Assembly: GCA_964017145.1 (NCBI GenBank)
Contig: OZ024849.1
Coordinates: forward strand, 2,294,001-2,358,000
Direction: 5' to 3'
Length of the DNA stretch: 64,000 nt
Source of the DNA: Agrocybe praecox
Lineage: Eukaryota; Basidiomycota; Agaricomycetes; Agaricales; Agrocybaceae
The first letter of the stretch is position 1, and each line of letters starts with the position of its first letter. Shown here piece after piece: positions 1 through 10,360 of the stretch. The translations under genes and the position numbers were made by a program. The notes beneath the pieces were generated by a model. It saw only the letters and a list, made by a program, of their open reading frames with translations. It was not told the DNA's origin and made no database searches.

Positions 1-938
1 CGAATATGGAATCTTTGAGCACACGAGTGAGGATGCTGAGAGCGTGGATGTTATTAGTAGGGGAGGAAGCACTGGGGGTTGTATCCTCGAAGAACCCTCT
101 CGGGAAAAGGGTCGTAGCAGTTGGTGGATGCATCGCTGCTTGTGCGAGACCTACAAAAAAGGTTTAAAAAATTAGCTATCAAATCCAATTTCTGATTCAA
201 ATTTCCGCAGCCAGAAAGACGAACCACCTACCTTCAACAAACACCCCAGGTACCCCAAACTCAATCCCAAATCCCGTATGTATCATCGGATGAAATAGAT
301 TATCGAAAAACCTACACATCATCTCTGGCTGCTTTCCCTTTCCCCTTCCCTCCCCTGCGATATCGATGAAATTGGCGCTGGGCGAAAAGATGTACTCCTC
401 TAGTATTTGCTCATATCGAAAGTTTCTGAGTTCCAGCTCGACTTTGAAGAAGTGAATGTAGGCTTGGTAGAAGCTACGTGACCGCAGAGTCAATCGTTGA
501 GATTCAAAAACGATGAGGATATTGTGGCTATTAGGACATACTTTTCATCACCCAGATGATCGATCCAATTCTCCTTCGTAATAGGATGAGGCGAAGCGAA
601 TGCCGGCCGCTGTTTCTTGCTATGCTCCTCATAGGATCGTTGTAGGATGCCCTCATCAGCACCGAGGCACCATAAAGTCAATGTCGTATGCACGATATGA
701 CTGTATTTTATACCATTTAATAATTGAAAAGCAGGCGAATTTTGGAGGAAGGGTACTTGTGAAATCCCCGCTCATTGAAAAATACATGATGTCGCTCATG
801 ATTGTCCTTCAAAATCCGCTGGATCGCCTTCGTCGAAGTAGGTGTGACCCCTGGAAAAGCTTGAGGGGCCAATGATCCTTCCTTGGGAATTTGGCGAACA
901 GGTTCGGGAAAAAATATGTCGTCTGCTTTGAGGGTCAT
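1..938 (-). CDS. Questin-oxidase-like protein (5' part, runs off the left edge)
   Basis: The first exon starts at 938 (MTLKADDIFFPEP) and reads to about 760. The second (about 690-540) carries LTLWCLGADEGILQRSY, and the third (about 490-230) carries SFYQAYIHFFKVELE and HPMIHTGFGIEFG. An intron of about 80 bp, ending in TTTTTTGTAG, leads to an exon reading LAQAAMHPPTATT that runs off the window. Exon order and motifs match the complete gene at 1381-3094 block for block, so the two are tandem paralogues. I recognise the questin oxidase-like family (AflY/DUF4243 type): Baeyer-Villiger-type or ring-cleaving oxidases in anthraquinone pathways, although most fungal members are uncharacterised. No metabolic cluster partners are visible here. 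The assignment is from remembered family patterns, not from a search. Confidence 0.72.
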
Positions 939-1380
939 GATGGTGGGCGAGTTTCTAATGGTATGTAAACTAGTGGTGTTAGTACCAGATTGATAAAGGA
1001 ATTATGCTGCGCATACTTGCCCCACATACCACTTTTTTTAGTGACTCCGGCACCTAAGGCATTAAATCATCTGCCTTGTACGTCGGGGACCTTGGAATGT
1101 ATAGGCTATCAGGAGACCTTTCTGTTAGATACTTACCACTGTACAAACGAAATAAAGCCCCAACCTGCTGATTTCCAAACGCTAAATTTCCATATCCGTG
1201 GCCCTCATAACTTCGCATCTTCTAGTAGGACATCGTTTTGCTTACTCTGAGGTCGAGAAAATTGGGCACCATACTGATACAGATAAAAAAATTATCAGAT
1301 ATTCCTACATCATGAACAGGAGTAGTAGCGGTTGCATAAATCATGAAAATACATGACACGGAAATAAGATTCGGCCTTGA
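939..1380. other. Intergenic gap between the tandem questin-oxidase-like genes
   Basis: This is the promoter side of the left gene and the 3' side of the right one. A short plus-strand open frame at 990-1250 has no recognisable motif and no coding character. I see nothing else. Confidence 0.5.
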
Positions 1381-3094
1381 TCAAAGCTTCGCCTGATTGA
1401 AAAAACCATGTCGATCCCACACACCCTCAAGGGGTTTCTGACCTTCTCTAACCCATCCAAGCCTGTCAAGCGTAAGCCCCGCTGCTCTGATGAACAGCGT
1501 CCCATCAACAAGCTCTGCATCTTTCAGCTCGGTACCGGCGAACGTCCCCTTGGCAGTCTGCCCAAAGTGTGACGCATGTTCAGCCAGTGCTCGCTGCAAC
1601 TTTGGTAGATGATCATCAGGATACGTAAGTGTGGACTGGACGATCTGCAACCACGGGTTCGGAGTTATCGCGTGAGGAGATGTCGGAGATGGATATGCGG
1701 TCTCGTTCGGGGTGGGCATTGGTCCTGGTGCGGAAGGTACAATGGTTTTGGTATCTCCGAAAAAGCGGGCAATGTCCAAAGATGGTCTCCCGCGAGCGAT
1801 GTACCAACCCAGGCATACTGAGAAGTATCCTCGAAGGAGCAGGATTTGAGATTTTCTCTCCAGAAGGGAGAAGATGGAGGATAGGAAAATAGACGAAGTC
1901 ACAAGGTGCATACTAGAAAAGAATAAATACATTGTCAGCCCAAGACCTAAAAACAGACACGAACACGTACTGGAAGAAGTCAGCGTTGAAATCGCCTGTG
2001 CCCTCCGAGCCACAAACGGCGTATATCAATACATTCGTCCAAATGAGCTCCTCCAATTTCTTCTGCAAGTCTCCATCCACAGTCCATTGGTCTGCGTATT
2101 TCTTCACAGCTTCTCCGCGGTCCGCGATGAACATCTGGTAAAACAGATAAGAATGCGGGACGTTCGTTGGGGTGATAGTAGGATCAGCCAGCACGCGAGC
2201 GAGAACGGTAAAGGCGTGGACATCTTCTTTGGCTGAGGTGGTGGCATCCTTCAGTCGAAGAGTAGTGGCGAAACGTGAAGCCAAGCTGCCAGATTGAGTT
2301 GTAAAAGCCTCAGCTGGAAGAAGCTTTGTAGAATCTCCTCGATGAACTGCGGCTTGAGCGATACCTAGAAAGCTTGACGTAAATATAGATAATTTGGATT
2401 TTCACTGAACTCCATACCTTCGACGAATATCCCGGGAAGACCAAACTCTACTCCAAGGGCGGTATGGATTATAGGGTGAAGCAATCCGTCGAAGAATCGG
2501 TTCAACATTTCCGGCTGTTTCTTCGCTCCAGAGATGAAATTCGCGTTGGGGGAAAAGATGTATTCTTCCAGGATCGCCTCAAATTTGAATTCGTTCGCCT
2601 CCAGCTCCGATTTGAAGAATTTAACATACGCTTGGTAGTAACTTTGTCGTTGTTAGCTGGGTATGAAAAGTAACATACGATTCTACTTACTTTTCATCTC
2701 CAACGTGCTCCGTCCAGTTCTTCTTCGTAATTGGTTCAGGAGAGGTGTATGCTGGCCGTTGCTCCTTCTTGCTTTCTTCGTAAGATCGTTCCAGGATAGT
2801 CTCGTCGGCGCCAAGGGACCACAATGTCAACGCAGCATGCGCGGTATGGCTGGATGTATTTAATTTAATGAGAAATTGCGGATAGTATGTCAAAAAGCCA
2901 TGCATGGCTTACTTGTGGAATGCTTTCTCGTTGAAAAAGACGTGCCATTTCTCATGGTTGTCGCTAAGAATGCCTTGCAGTGCGGTAGTCGAAGAGGGTG
3001 TAACTCCAGACCATGTTCGAGGACTGATAGGGTTCTTCGCCAATCCACCATGGGAAGGTGCGGGGAAAAGCGTGTTATCAATGGTGTATGTCAT
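1381..3094 (-). CDS. Questin-oxidase-like protein, complete
   Basis: The start at 3094 gives MTYTIDNTLFPAPSHGG. Exon 1 ends CACAA|GTAAGC, and after a ~50-bp intron the reading becomes FHNHTAHAALTLWSLGA, the conserved His-rich block of this family. The next exons read ETILERSYEESKKEQRPAY, SYYQAYVKFFKSELEA, EEYIFSPNANFISG and HPIIHTALGVEFGLPG. A long exon from about 2370 to 1930 carries TTLRLKDATTSAKEDVHAF, followed by the last exon ending GVWDRHGFFNQAKL at 1381. Product is about 430-460 residues depending on the last introns, normal for questin oxidase-like proteins. The enzymes act on aromatic polyketides in the known cases; the substrate here is unknown. No signal peptide is seen. The tandem copy to the left is transcribed in the same direction. 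Confidence 0.75.
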
Positions 3095-3212
3095 CCCTGA
3101 AGCGAAAGATCCCAGTTCCTTCCTCTAGAAATGCCCTCTAATAAGAGGTTCCACCTAGAAGGTCAGGTGGCTCCCGTGGCTCCATTGTCGTTTGTGAATT
3201 CTTCACTACATC

Positions 3213-3440
3213 TCCCGGAAAAGTCCTGGATGACCGGTACTTCGTAATCACCCCTTTATGATATTTGGGTTTCTGCTGAGAAAACTATTGTGTTGGTTTG
3301 CTTCTTTCCTCCTGAGAGTATTGATAAGCAACTTCAAAGATATTTTAAACATGAACTTCATACCCACCGATCTCTGTTCTTGCATGCACTCATCAGATGA
3401 GATGTTGACTCCCTGCGACTTTCCTATGGTTATCCTCGAT
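3213..3440 (+). repeat. Dispersed ~230-bp repeat, copy 1
   Basis: The stretch from AAAAGTCCTGGATGACCG to TATGGTTATCCT is repeated at 15682-15921 in the same orientation with scattered substitutions and small indels. Shared blocks include GAGAAAACTATTGTGTTG, AGATATTTTAAACA and ACTCATCAGATGA. No gene, inverted termini or target duplication is visible, so its class is unknown. The retrotransposon inserted about 30 bp to the right. Confidence 0.8.
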
Positions 3441-3466
3441 TTGAAAGGACCCGGGCCTTGGCACTG

Positions 3467-3471
3467 CGACT
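3467..3471. repeat. Target-site duplication, left (CGACT)
   Basis: Five bases directly outside the left LTR. The right flank at 13245-13249 reads CGACC, so four of five bases match. A 5-bp duplication is usual for Ty3/gypsy insertion. Confidence 0.7.
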
Positions 3472-3747
3472 TGTGGCAGTTGTGACTCGTTGTGACCGAA
3501 AGGCGACGACGAGGATAGTACTGACACACAGAGTAAAAAGACAGGTTTAACCAATGTAAATTCACTAGGAGGACTAACTACCAGAGGTGGAGCTTTATAT
3601 ACCAATCTAATAGATAATCATGTGATAAAGAAAATATAACAAAACATAAAGAAGTGGGAAGTCGAACATAGTATCAATCTATCTAAGTGTCCGTAAGATA
3701 AGATAAGATAAAGGTCTTGTGATCAGAAGAAAGTCCGGTTCGTTACA
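3472..3747 (-). repeat. 3' LTR of the gypsy element
   Basis: 276 bp, starting TGTGGCAGTTGTGACTCG on the plus strand and ending GTTCGTTACA. It matches the other LTR at every position compared. A GATAAGATAAGATAA run lies in the middle of it. Confidence 0.95.
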
Positions 3748-3757
3748 CCCGCCCTCC
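3748..3757 (-). other. Polypurine tract of the gypsy element
   Basis: On the coding strand GGAGGGCGGG sits directly before the 3' LTR start TGTAACG, the expected place and composition for the plus-strand primer. Confidence 0.75.
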
Positions 3758-3808
3758 AGAACATACGAAGAATGTTCTCTTTAAAAGAAAATAATAATAA
3801 AATAATAA

Positions 3809-5350
3809 TCACTTGGCGGAATTGTTGTCGCCCATGGTGGTGTCGTGATCAAATTCCCCAACAGCGTCTTCATCGTCTTCGTCATCAGGCGCGTTGTCTT
3901 GGATGTGTTGAAGCTCTTCGGGAGTGAATTGGTAGGATCGGAGAAGGGACAAGGCTTCCTCGCGGGAGACATTAGGAGTCCGAGTATGATCAGTGGATTT
4001 CGAAGATGAAGCGCGTTGGTTGTCAGGAGAATTACCGCGAGGTCCAGATCCGTTCGCGCCGCGTTTGCCCTTTTTAGCTTTAGAAGAAGATCCTCCGAGC
4101 GCGTTAGCGGCCTCGGCAGCGGCGTCGTTGAAAACGCGCTGGTTGCTACGACCGACGAAGGCAATGTTACTGTTTTGTTGTTGGCGTTGTTGACGCTTGA
4201 AATCAACCATAAGCAGCTTGGCGAGGTCATCGTTGGTGATATCAGGGCGGACCGTCTCGAGTTGATGACCGCATTGGTCGAGGGTAATATTCCATTCGGC
4301 AAGAGAGATAGGGGCGCGATCCGGAACGTAGATTACTTCCTCGGCGATACTGGACATGACGTCATGATAATCGCCTCCTGCGACGTAAAGCGCCCTCAAA
4401 AGAACGTGGTATCCAATAGGCTCGGGAAGGCGGCGTACTTCTTCGATCGGGGTGTTGTTCACGGCCTTCTCGCGGAGAAGCAGATCATAATTGATGCAAA
4501 GGTAAATCTGGCCGGCGCTAAAGATAGTAGGTTGGTCTCCTCGATCGGGGTTGTTAACGCAGAAAATCGTAGCGGATATACGCCTGATACCGGAAGATCG
4601 AATAGTGGTGGTAACGGATGGCACTGCAGGTGATCGAGTGGACACGACAGGATTATGACACTGAGGATGAGGTCGGTAGGAGCGAGATTTGCCCATAGTA
4701 GATATCGAGTAGTCTGTAGACGTTTGTAACAGCAATAAATGTGGGGGGTGATCGGATTGGAAATGAGGGAGAAACGACGAAGTATTGGCAAATTTATCTA
4801 CGGAAGAAAGATCAAAAGGAGAATAAGAAGAATAAGAGGAATTGGAAATTGGTGATAAGGAGATTTCCCCAAGAAACACTTGGGGATCCGAAACAGGGGG
4901 TGTTCCGGCACCTTTTGGAAGATCAGAGATTTTATCAATTCCTAATAATTCAAAATATTGCTGTAGCGCATGGAGGGACTCGACCTGATAATAAGAAAGC
5001 CAGGTTACATCCCCAGTAGTCCATTTAATTTCAAAGAGAGCATCCTCTCCTTTTCCGTGATGTGAGCTGATTTGCTGAACAGCCCATTCTTCTTCTGTTT
5101 CGATTTCGGGGTTGATTTGCCCATCCAGTCGCCCAGGGAATAATCGATCATTGTTGGCTTGATGAATACGAAGTAAAGACGAATGAAATACGTCATGTAT
5201 GCCACGCTGTTTCATAGACAGTGGTAACTCAAGTTGAAATGAGTGATTTCCAAAGTCCCGAATAATCCGATAAGGTCCAATGTATTTGGGGATCAGTTTC
5301 CTAGCGAGTCCTTTAGGAAATGTAATGTTTTTCGTCGAGAGATATACCAA
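3809..5350 (-). CDS. Integrase tail, chromodomain and a long C-terminal extension
   Basis: 513 residues, in frame with the upstream integrase across the TGA at 5378. GDLVYLSTKNITFP and PKYIGPYRIIRDFGNHSF form the SH3-like integrase tail. EEEWAVQQISSHHGKGED and WLSYYQVESLHALQQYFE form a chromodomain (about 4950-5110), which in chromoviruses guides insertion to marked chromatin. About 330 residues then follow that are not part of the standard pol. They include a segment with AEWNITLDQCGHQLETV, a Gln/Arg patch, a Lys/Gly-rich patch, and an acidic tail (PDDEDDEDAVGEF). An internal MGKSRSYRPHPQ could start a separate protein. The function of the extension is unknown. Confidence 0.85.
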   Translation of the reverse strand: MVYLSTKNITFPKGLARKLIPKYIGPYRIIRDFGNHSFQLELPLSMKQRGIHDVFHSSLLRIHQANNDRLFPGRLDGQINPEIETEEEWAVQQISSHHGKGEDALFEIKWTTGDVTWLSYYQVESLHALQQYFELLGIDKISDLPKGAGTPPVSDPQVFLGEISLSPISNSSYSSYSPFDLSSVDKFANTSSFLPHFQSDHPPHLLLLQTSTDYSISTMGKSRSYRPHPQCHNPVVSTRSPAVPSVTTTIRSSGIRRISATIFCVNNPDRGDQPTIFSAGQIYLCINYDLLLREKAVNNTPIEEVRRLPEPIGYHVLLRALYVAGGDYHDVMSSIAEEVIYVPDRAPISLAEWNITLDQCGHQLETVRPDITNDDLAKLLMVDFKRQQRQQQNSNIAFVGRSNQRVFNDAAAEAANALGGSSSKAKKGKRGANGSGPRGNSPDNQRASSSKSTDHTRTPNVSREEALSLLRSYQFTPEELQHIQDNAPDDEDDEDAVGEFDHDTTMGDNNSAK

Positions 5351-5377
5351 GTCTCCATTTTTGAATGGTTCGACTTG

Positions 5378-8218
5378 TCATTTCCGATTCGCATCTCGAG
5401 TCTGCTTTGTTCGAGCCGCAATGATGCTGTCATGGGCTTCCATAAGCGCCAGTTTCTTCGTGAGCGCAAAATTCCTAATTGAAGGATATTCATCTTTAGG
5501 CGCTGAATTCCAGATCATTGAACCAGGCATCCGTCCCGTGTTCAAGAAGAAAGGTGAATATCCAGTGCTCTCTGAACGAGCAGAGTTAATAGCGAACTCG
5601 ATAGCTGGAAGCTTAGTTACCCAATCAGTCTGCTTGTCATTAATGCATTGTCTCAACATTTGCGTCACAGTACGATTAGCCCGCTCTGTTGACCCATCCG
5701 TCTGAGGGTGATACGCGCTGGACATCCTCAGTTTAGTTCCAAGCAGTTTGTGCAGATGATTCCAGAAGACACTGGTGAATAGAACGTCACGATCGCTAAT
5801 TATATTCTTAGGAATTCCGTGATGCTTGTAGATCTCTTCAAACATCAGTTCTCCGAGCTGACGGGCATCGTAATCGATCCGACTAGGAATTAAATGAACC
5901 ATTCCTGTTAACAAACAGATCACGACGGTGATTGAATTGAAAGACGCATCCCTATTCTTGGATTCAGGTAGCGGTCCAACAAAGTCAATCCCAATGGACT
6001 CCCAAGGTTCCCTGGGTATGGATAAAGGGTTCAATAGTCCGTAGGGCTTTTGATTACTGGGTTTACTCTGTTTACAGGTCATACAAGTCTCACAGAAAGC
6101 TTTGGTATCAGAGACCATGTCCTTCCACCACACGTTATCTCTAAGGTAAGCAAGAGTTTTATTCGTGCCTAAATGAGCTAGAATAGAATGAGCTTCGGAA
6201 ATTATGACTTCTCGAGCGCTTCTTCCTTTGATAATTCCTTTAGGAATGCACAGGAGTTTCTTTCCTTTTTCTAGTAGGTACAGTAGCCCATTTTCCTCTT
6301 GAAAATTGCGATATTCGCTTGTTTTGGACAGTATGTTAGCGAAGAAGCTATCCCTTTTGTATAAGGTACGTATCTCCTTCATAAAATCAATGTTATTCAT
6401 GCTTAAATTCGTCATATCGACGAGCGAATGTGTTTCACGACTAAGTCCGCTTTGCGGCGTTTGCCGTGACTCGGCATTGTCTACGGAAGTGCTGGCATTG
6501 CTCTCCGGATCACGGATTGATGGCGGCTGCGCCACAATTGGACTTGGTGCAATTTCTGCATTATTCGTGTGGTTCGCAGTATTATGTTGCCTATTCTCGC
6601 CCTCCGTTCGTTCTCGTGGACCCCGAAGAACGAACCGATCTTTTACGTGAGCTGCAAACTCTCGTGCAGTCTCGGCTCTGCCTGTCTCCATAGGTGGAAC
6701 AGGTTTACGGCCCCGTTTGGCAGGAACCGCCGCTGCAGCTTCAATACCCGCCAGAACGGGCATCTCACCCATCCCGATCTCCGCATCGTCATCGACTACG
6801 TCGTGATAGGTGTATTCGCTTCGCGCGCGCACAGTGCCTGGCGTCTCATTGGAGTACATGCGAGAAAGCGCATCGGCCATGACATTTTCAGGCCCGGGCA
6901 CATATTCCACCATGAAATCGAACGCAGAGATCTTTTCGAGCCATCGAGCCTGCCTACCAGACAGGTTCTTCTGATTCAGAAGATGGATTAGACCCTTGTG
7001 GTCAGTCACCCAACGGAACTTTACACCCTGCAACAGGTCTGCATGCCTGAGCATTGTTTCCACACCTGCTAACATTTCTATTTCGTGTACAGGATAATTC
7101 TGCTGTGCCGCGTTCAACTTAGCGGAGTAGAACACAGCTACCTTAGCAGTTTTCCAGTCTGGCCCCTGGCTAACCACGCCGGAAATTCCAGTGGCACATC
7201 CATCCGTGACCATCCAAATGGTAGGTGCGTCCTTACTATAATCCAGAGGAACACGACGATGATCTCGCGCGTTCTGCACCAGACGTTTCACATCATCAAA
7301 CGCACGTTGTTCTGTGTATGTCCAACGAAAAGGTACTGTATCCCCTGTGAGCGCGCTCAGCACACCCATTGGTACTCGTACGCCAGGAACATCGTCGGCC
7401 AAGTAACCAACCGAACCAATAAACCCTCTTAGCAGGTCGCGATTGGTCGGTACTTTCCAGTTAGCCACGACGTCGACCTTCGCAGGATCCATGCGAATAC
7501 CGTCATCATCGATGATACAACCAAGCAACTTAAATTCTGGAGCAATAAAATGAAGTTTGTCTTTACTCAGGTATAGTTTTTCCCTTTTCAAGATATCCAG
7601 AACAATCTTAACGTGTTTAATATGTTTGTCCAATGTATCAGAGTAGATAATAATATCATCCAAATAAATATCCATGAAAACGCCGATATAGGCTGAGAAT
7701 AAATGATTCATAAGCGCCTGATAGGTTGCAGGTGCGTTCGCGTCTCCGATTTGGATAACATTGCTGACGATATTGCCATCTGGTGTCGTAACCGCTGAAC
7801 GATCTACATGTTCTGGTACGATACGGATCTGTTCGTAGGCGTTCTTCAGATCAAGGCACGACCTAAATTTTCGTCTACACGCCCTCCGTAGCATTCCCTC
7901 CATGTCAGGCAAGGGAGATGTCATCTGGTACGTGTTCCTGTTACGTTCTCGAAGGTCAAAAACCGTTCTCAATTCAGGAGGTGCCCCATTTTTGCTGGGC
8001 TTTGGAATTAACAACATAGGCACTGTATTTCCAGCTGACGTGATTGTCCATCTTCCAGACTTAAGGTATGTCATCCTTTTATCTGCCCACTGTTTTCTGA
8101 ACGCCTCGGGACACTTTGACGCCCTCCAAGGATAGATTTTATTTATATCAATCAGTGGGATTGTATGATTAATAGCACGGAAAGGCGGTAAGTCCGTTTC
8201 CTCAGCTGTTTTGCACAA
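5378..8218 (-). CDS. pol: Reverse transcriptase, RNase H and integrase segment of pol
   Basis: About 946 residues between two TGA codons. The RT begins near YPWRASKCPEAFRKQW, with LRTVFDLRERN, the first catalytic Asp in FRSCLDLKNAYEQIRI, and the YLDD box (MDIYLDDIIIYSD, about 7655). RNase H follows with WMVTDGCATGISGVV and the His-Asp end (VTDHKGLIHLL). After a Pro/Glu/Arg-rich spacer, the integrase has an HHCC zinc finger (H-3-H and CETCMTCKQSK, 6060-6190). Its DDE core is GIDFVGPL (5980), IISDRDVLF (5790) and PQTDGSTERANR (5690). All catalytic residues checked are present, so the enzymes look functional apart from the nonsense codons that bound the segment. Confidence 0.93.
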   Translation of the reverse strand: MCKTAEETDLPPFRAINHTIPLIDINKIYPWRASKCPEAFRKQWADKRMTYLKSGRWTITSAGNTVPMLLIPKPSKNGAPPELRTVFDLRERNRNTYQMTSPLPDMEGMLRRACRRKFRSCLDLKNAYEQIRIVPEHVDRSAVTTPDGNIVSNVIQIGDANAPATYQALMNHLFSAYIGVFMDIYLDDIIIYSDTLDKHIKHVKIVLDILKREKLYLSKDKLHFIAPEFKLLGCIIDDDGIRMDPAKVDVVANWKVPTNRDLLRGFIGSVGYLADDVPGVRVPMGVLSALTGDTVPFRWTYTEQRAFDDVKRLVQNARDHRRVPLDYSKDAPTIWMVTDGCATGISGVVSQGPDWKTAKVAVFYSAKLNAAQQNYPVHEIEMLAGVETMLRHADLLQGVKFRWVTDHKGLIHLLNQKNLSGRQARWLEKISAFDFMVEYVPGPENVMADALSRMYSNETPGTVRARSEYTYHDVVDDDAEIGMGEMPVLAGIEAAAAVPAKRGRKPVPPMETGRAETAREFAAHVKDRFVLRGPRERTEGENRQHNTANHTNNAEIAPSPIVAQPPSIRDPESNASTSVDNAESRQTPQSGLSRETHSLVDMTNLSMNNIDFMKEIRTLYKRDSFFANILSKTSEYRNFQEENGLLYLLEKGKKLLCIPKGIIKGRSAREVIISEAHSILAHLGTNKTLAYLRDNVWWKDMVSDTKAFCETCMTCKQSKPSNQKPYGLLNPLSIPREPWESIGIDFVGPLPESKNRDASFNSITVVICLLTGMVHLIPSRIDYDARQLGELMFEEIYKHHGIPKNIISDRDVLFTSVFWNHLHKLLGTKLRMSSAYHPQTDGSTERANRTVTQMLRQCINDKQTDWVTKLPAIEFAINSARSESTGYSPFFLNTGRMPGSMIWNSAPKDEYPSIRNFALTKKLALMEAHDSIIAARTKQTRDANRK

Positions 8219-8245
8219 TGGTTCAGCATAACATCGTAATTCCTC

Positions 8246-10300
8246 TCAAGCAGCTTCTACTGTATCATGTCCAAACTCGATATTCTGTGCCAACAATTTC
8301 GACTCGGCACCAGGTTTAATCGGAAGAGCCTCAGCGCTACCAACGACGACGCGAGCTGGATTAAATCCTACGCATACGCGATGTTGATACATAAACGGTG
8401 TTCCCAATATCATGTCATAATTGTTGAGATTAATGACATCAAAGGTACACTCTTCATCGATCTCCTGATACTGAAATTTGCCCTTGACCTGAGCATTAAT
8501 TTTAGATCGAGATCCTTGGACGGCCAATTGAAGAGATAGCGGTGCTTTGAGCTCTTCTCACTTGAGCTGAAGCTGGTCTACCAGGGTCGAAGACACGAAG
8601 TCCCCAAGAGAACCAGAGTCGAGGAGTGCGCACACGGGTTGCCCATTAATTAACACCTTTATCACAACAGGTTTAGGCAACACCCGATCCTTAGACTTGA
8701 CTTGGGCAGCATTTCTCTGAACCGACGCGAACCGTCGACGATCTACTTGGACGCCGTTGAGCTGTAACTCTCCGGTCATAACTTCACGACTCATATCGTG
8801 CAACAGGCCATTGATATACGCAAGCGCACTATCCCAATGCTCTTCATTGGTAGCCACCTCGGCGAGCTGTTCCTCGGTGGCACCTTCAAAATCCATCTGG
8901 CTGAGCTCATACATGGTAAGCCGGAACTCATACCATTTAACAATGTCAAAATCCGGTTTCTCAAATTCTGCTGTAGGCAAGTACGATATAACCTGCCGTA
9001 CACGGTCCTGAATAATCAACTCCAAAGGTGATGTCATTTTACATGTTACATGGAACCGCTTTTCAAATAATCGAAGCGATTCACGCTTGTCAAAATAAGG
9101 CGCGCCGCCTTCTAATTTTAGTTCAGCGACGCGCTCGCGCGCGGTCCCCATAATAGTACGTGCAAAGTCAATATTTTTTAACCATTTCTCACACAAATAT
9201 TCATACTCATATCTATCGATATTCATATTGCGTGCACAGACTTCGGAGTACCATCTTGCAGGTGAGAACATTTCATATCTCAGCTGAGCAACATGAATGA
9301 CTGAGACTATGTCCCGAAAGGTATCTGTGACTTCATAGAAGTCATATTCATCTCGACGCACTTGGAAACGTTCGAGATTATCTCCGGCACAATAACCAAA
9401 GACTTCGTCGTCTCCGGGATATGGTTGGCAATGGGTGAGTACCGCTTTAAGCTTGTCTCCGAGCACATCACCAACCACGCCGAAGTTGCGTTCAGGTGGA
9501 GGAGGCATTTCGAACCCGAGCTCACTGTCAGTAGGGTCGCGACACGCCTCTACCATATTTTCCAGTTCTACGAGGTCGTTGACCGCTTCCCAGAGAGTCC
9601 TTTCTCTGCGATATTCACTCGGATCTGGTTCCTCGATTTCCGACTCCTCACTCTGACAGGTTGTATAGGCGTCAGGCTCAGACTCCTCGCTATCCGATTC
9701 TGAAGCCGACTGCAAATCAGGTACGTCGTTAAATTCGTCTTCTATATCGAGTTTTACATCTTCAAATAGTTCTGCCATATTCAGTTCTACATCGGCAGGA
9801 CGATCTTCCTCATCGTTATCACTAGGCGTTGGACGCCGTGACCATGACGAAGGTTGACTATCCGGAAAATCCAATGTTCTAGATGTACGTTCCCAATACT
9901 GGGTTTGATAAAATCCTCCTTCCTGCAGCTGACTTTGATACCACGAGATTAGATCAAAATTAGCGTTTTCTAATACAGATGCAGGTATGTTCGTCTGCCT
10001 CTCGAAATCATGATCAGTGATGATATACACGAGTGGTTCAGGACTTTGAGGATTTATATCCCAAACAGGCGCTCGCAACTTGACATGGAAACGATCTTCA
10101 GGATCAAGATCTGCACGGGTCGTTGGGTAACACGAAGATATCCCATCCCTCAACAAGTATGACGCGATAAGCGCCCAAGGCGTTCCAATACGATGGGACT
10201 GAGTGAAATCAAGATTTCGTTCCCCATGACGTCCCAATCCGACATGAGATCTACGCTTGCGCAAGTACCAGCCATATATATCGAACCACGGATTTTCCAA
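8246..10300 (-). CDS. Linker and aspartic protease segment of pol
   Basis: Open from 10300 to a TGA at 8558, and again from 8557 to a TGA at 8246, all one frame. About 500 residues of acidic linker (SESDSEESEPD, EESEIEEPDPSEY) come first, without recognised domains. A retropepsin follows: VLINGQPVCALLDSGSLG gives the catalytic DSG (here LLDSGS, about 8600-8640), the TGA at 8558 falls just after it, and YDMILGTPFMYQ near 8400 is the conserved ILG block. A premature stop between DSG and ILG would remove half of the active fold. Retropepsins act as dimers to cut Gag-Pol. The long acidic linker before the protease is a distinctive feature of the element. Confidence 0.85.
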
Positions 10301-10360
10301 CGCACTCGCAGCGATTCCGACCTGGAAATCCGTCAGGTTGTCGTGGATCCGATAGAGCCT

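Noticed and set aside
990..1250. Possible small gene between the questin-oxidase-like genes
   Set aside because: No motif, no splice support and no sign of coding bias.
4016..4633. 205-codon plus-strand frame
   Set aside because: Antisense of the retrotransposon polyprotein, which has stronger domain support on the minus strand.
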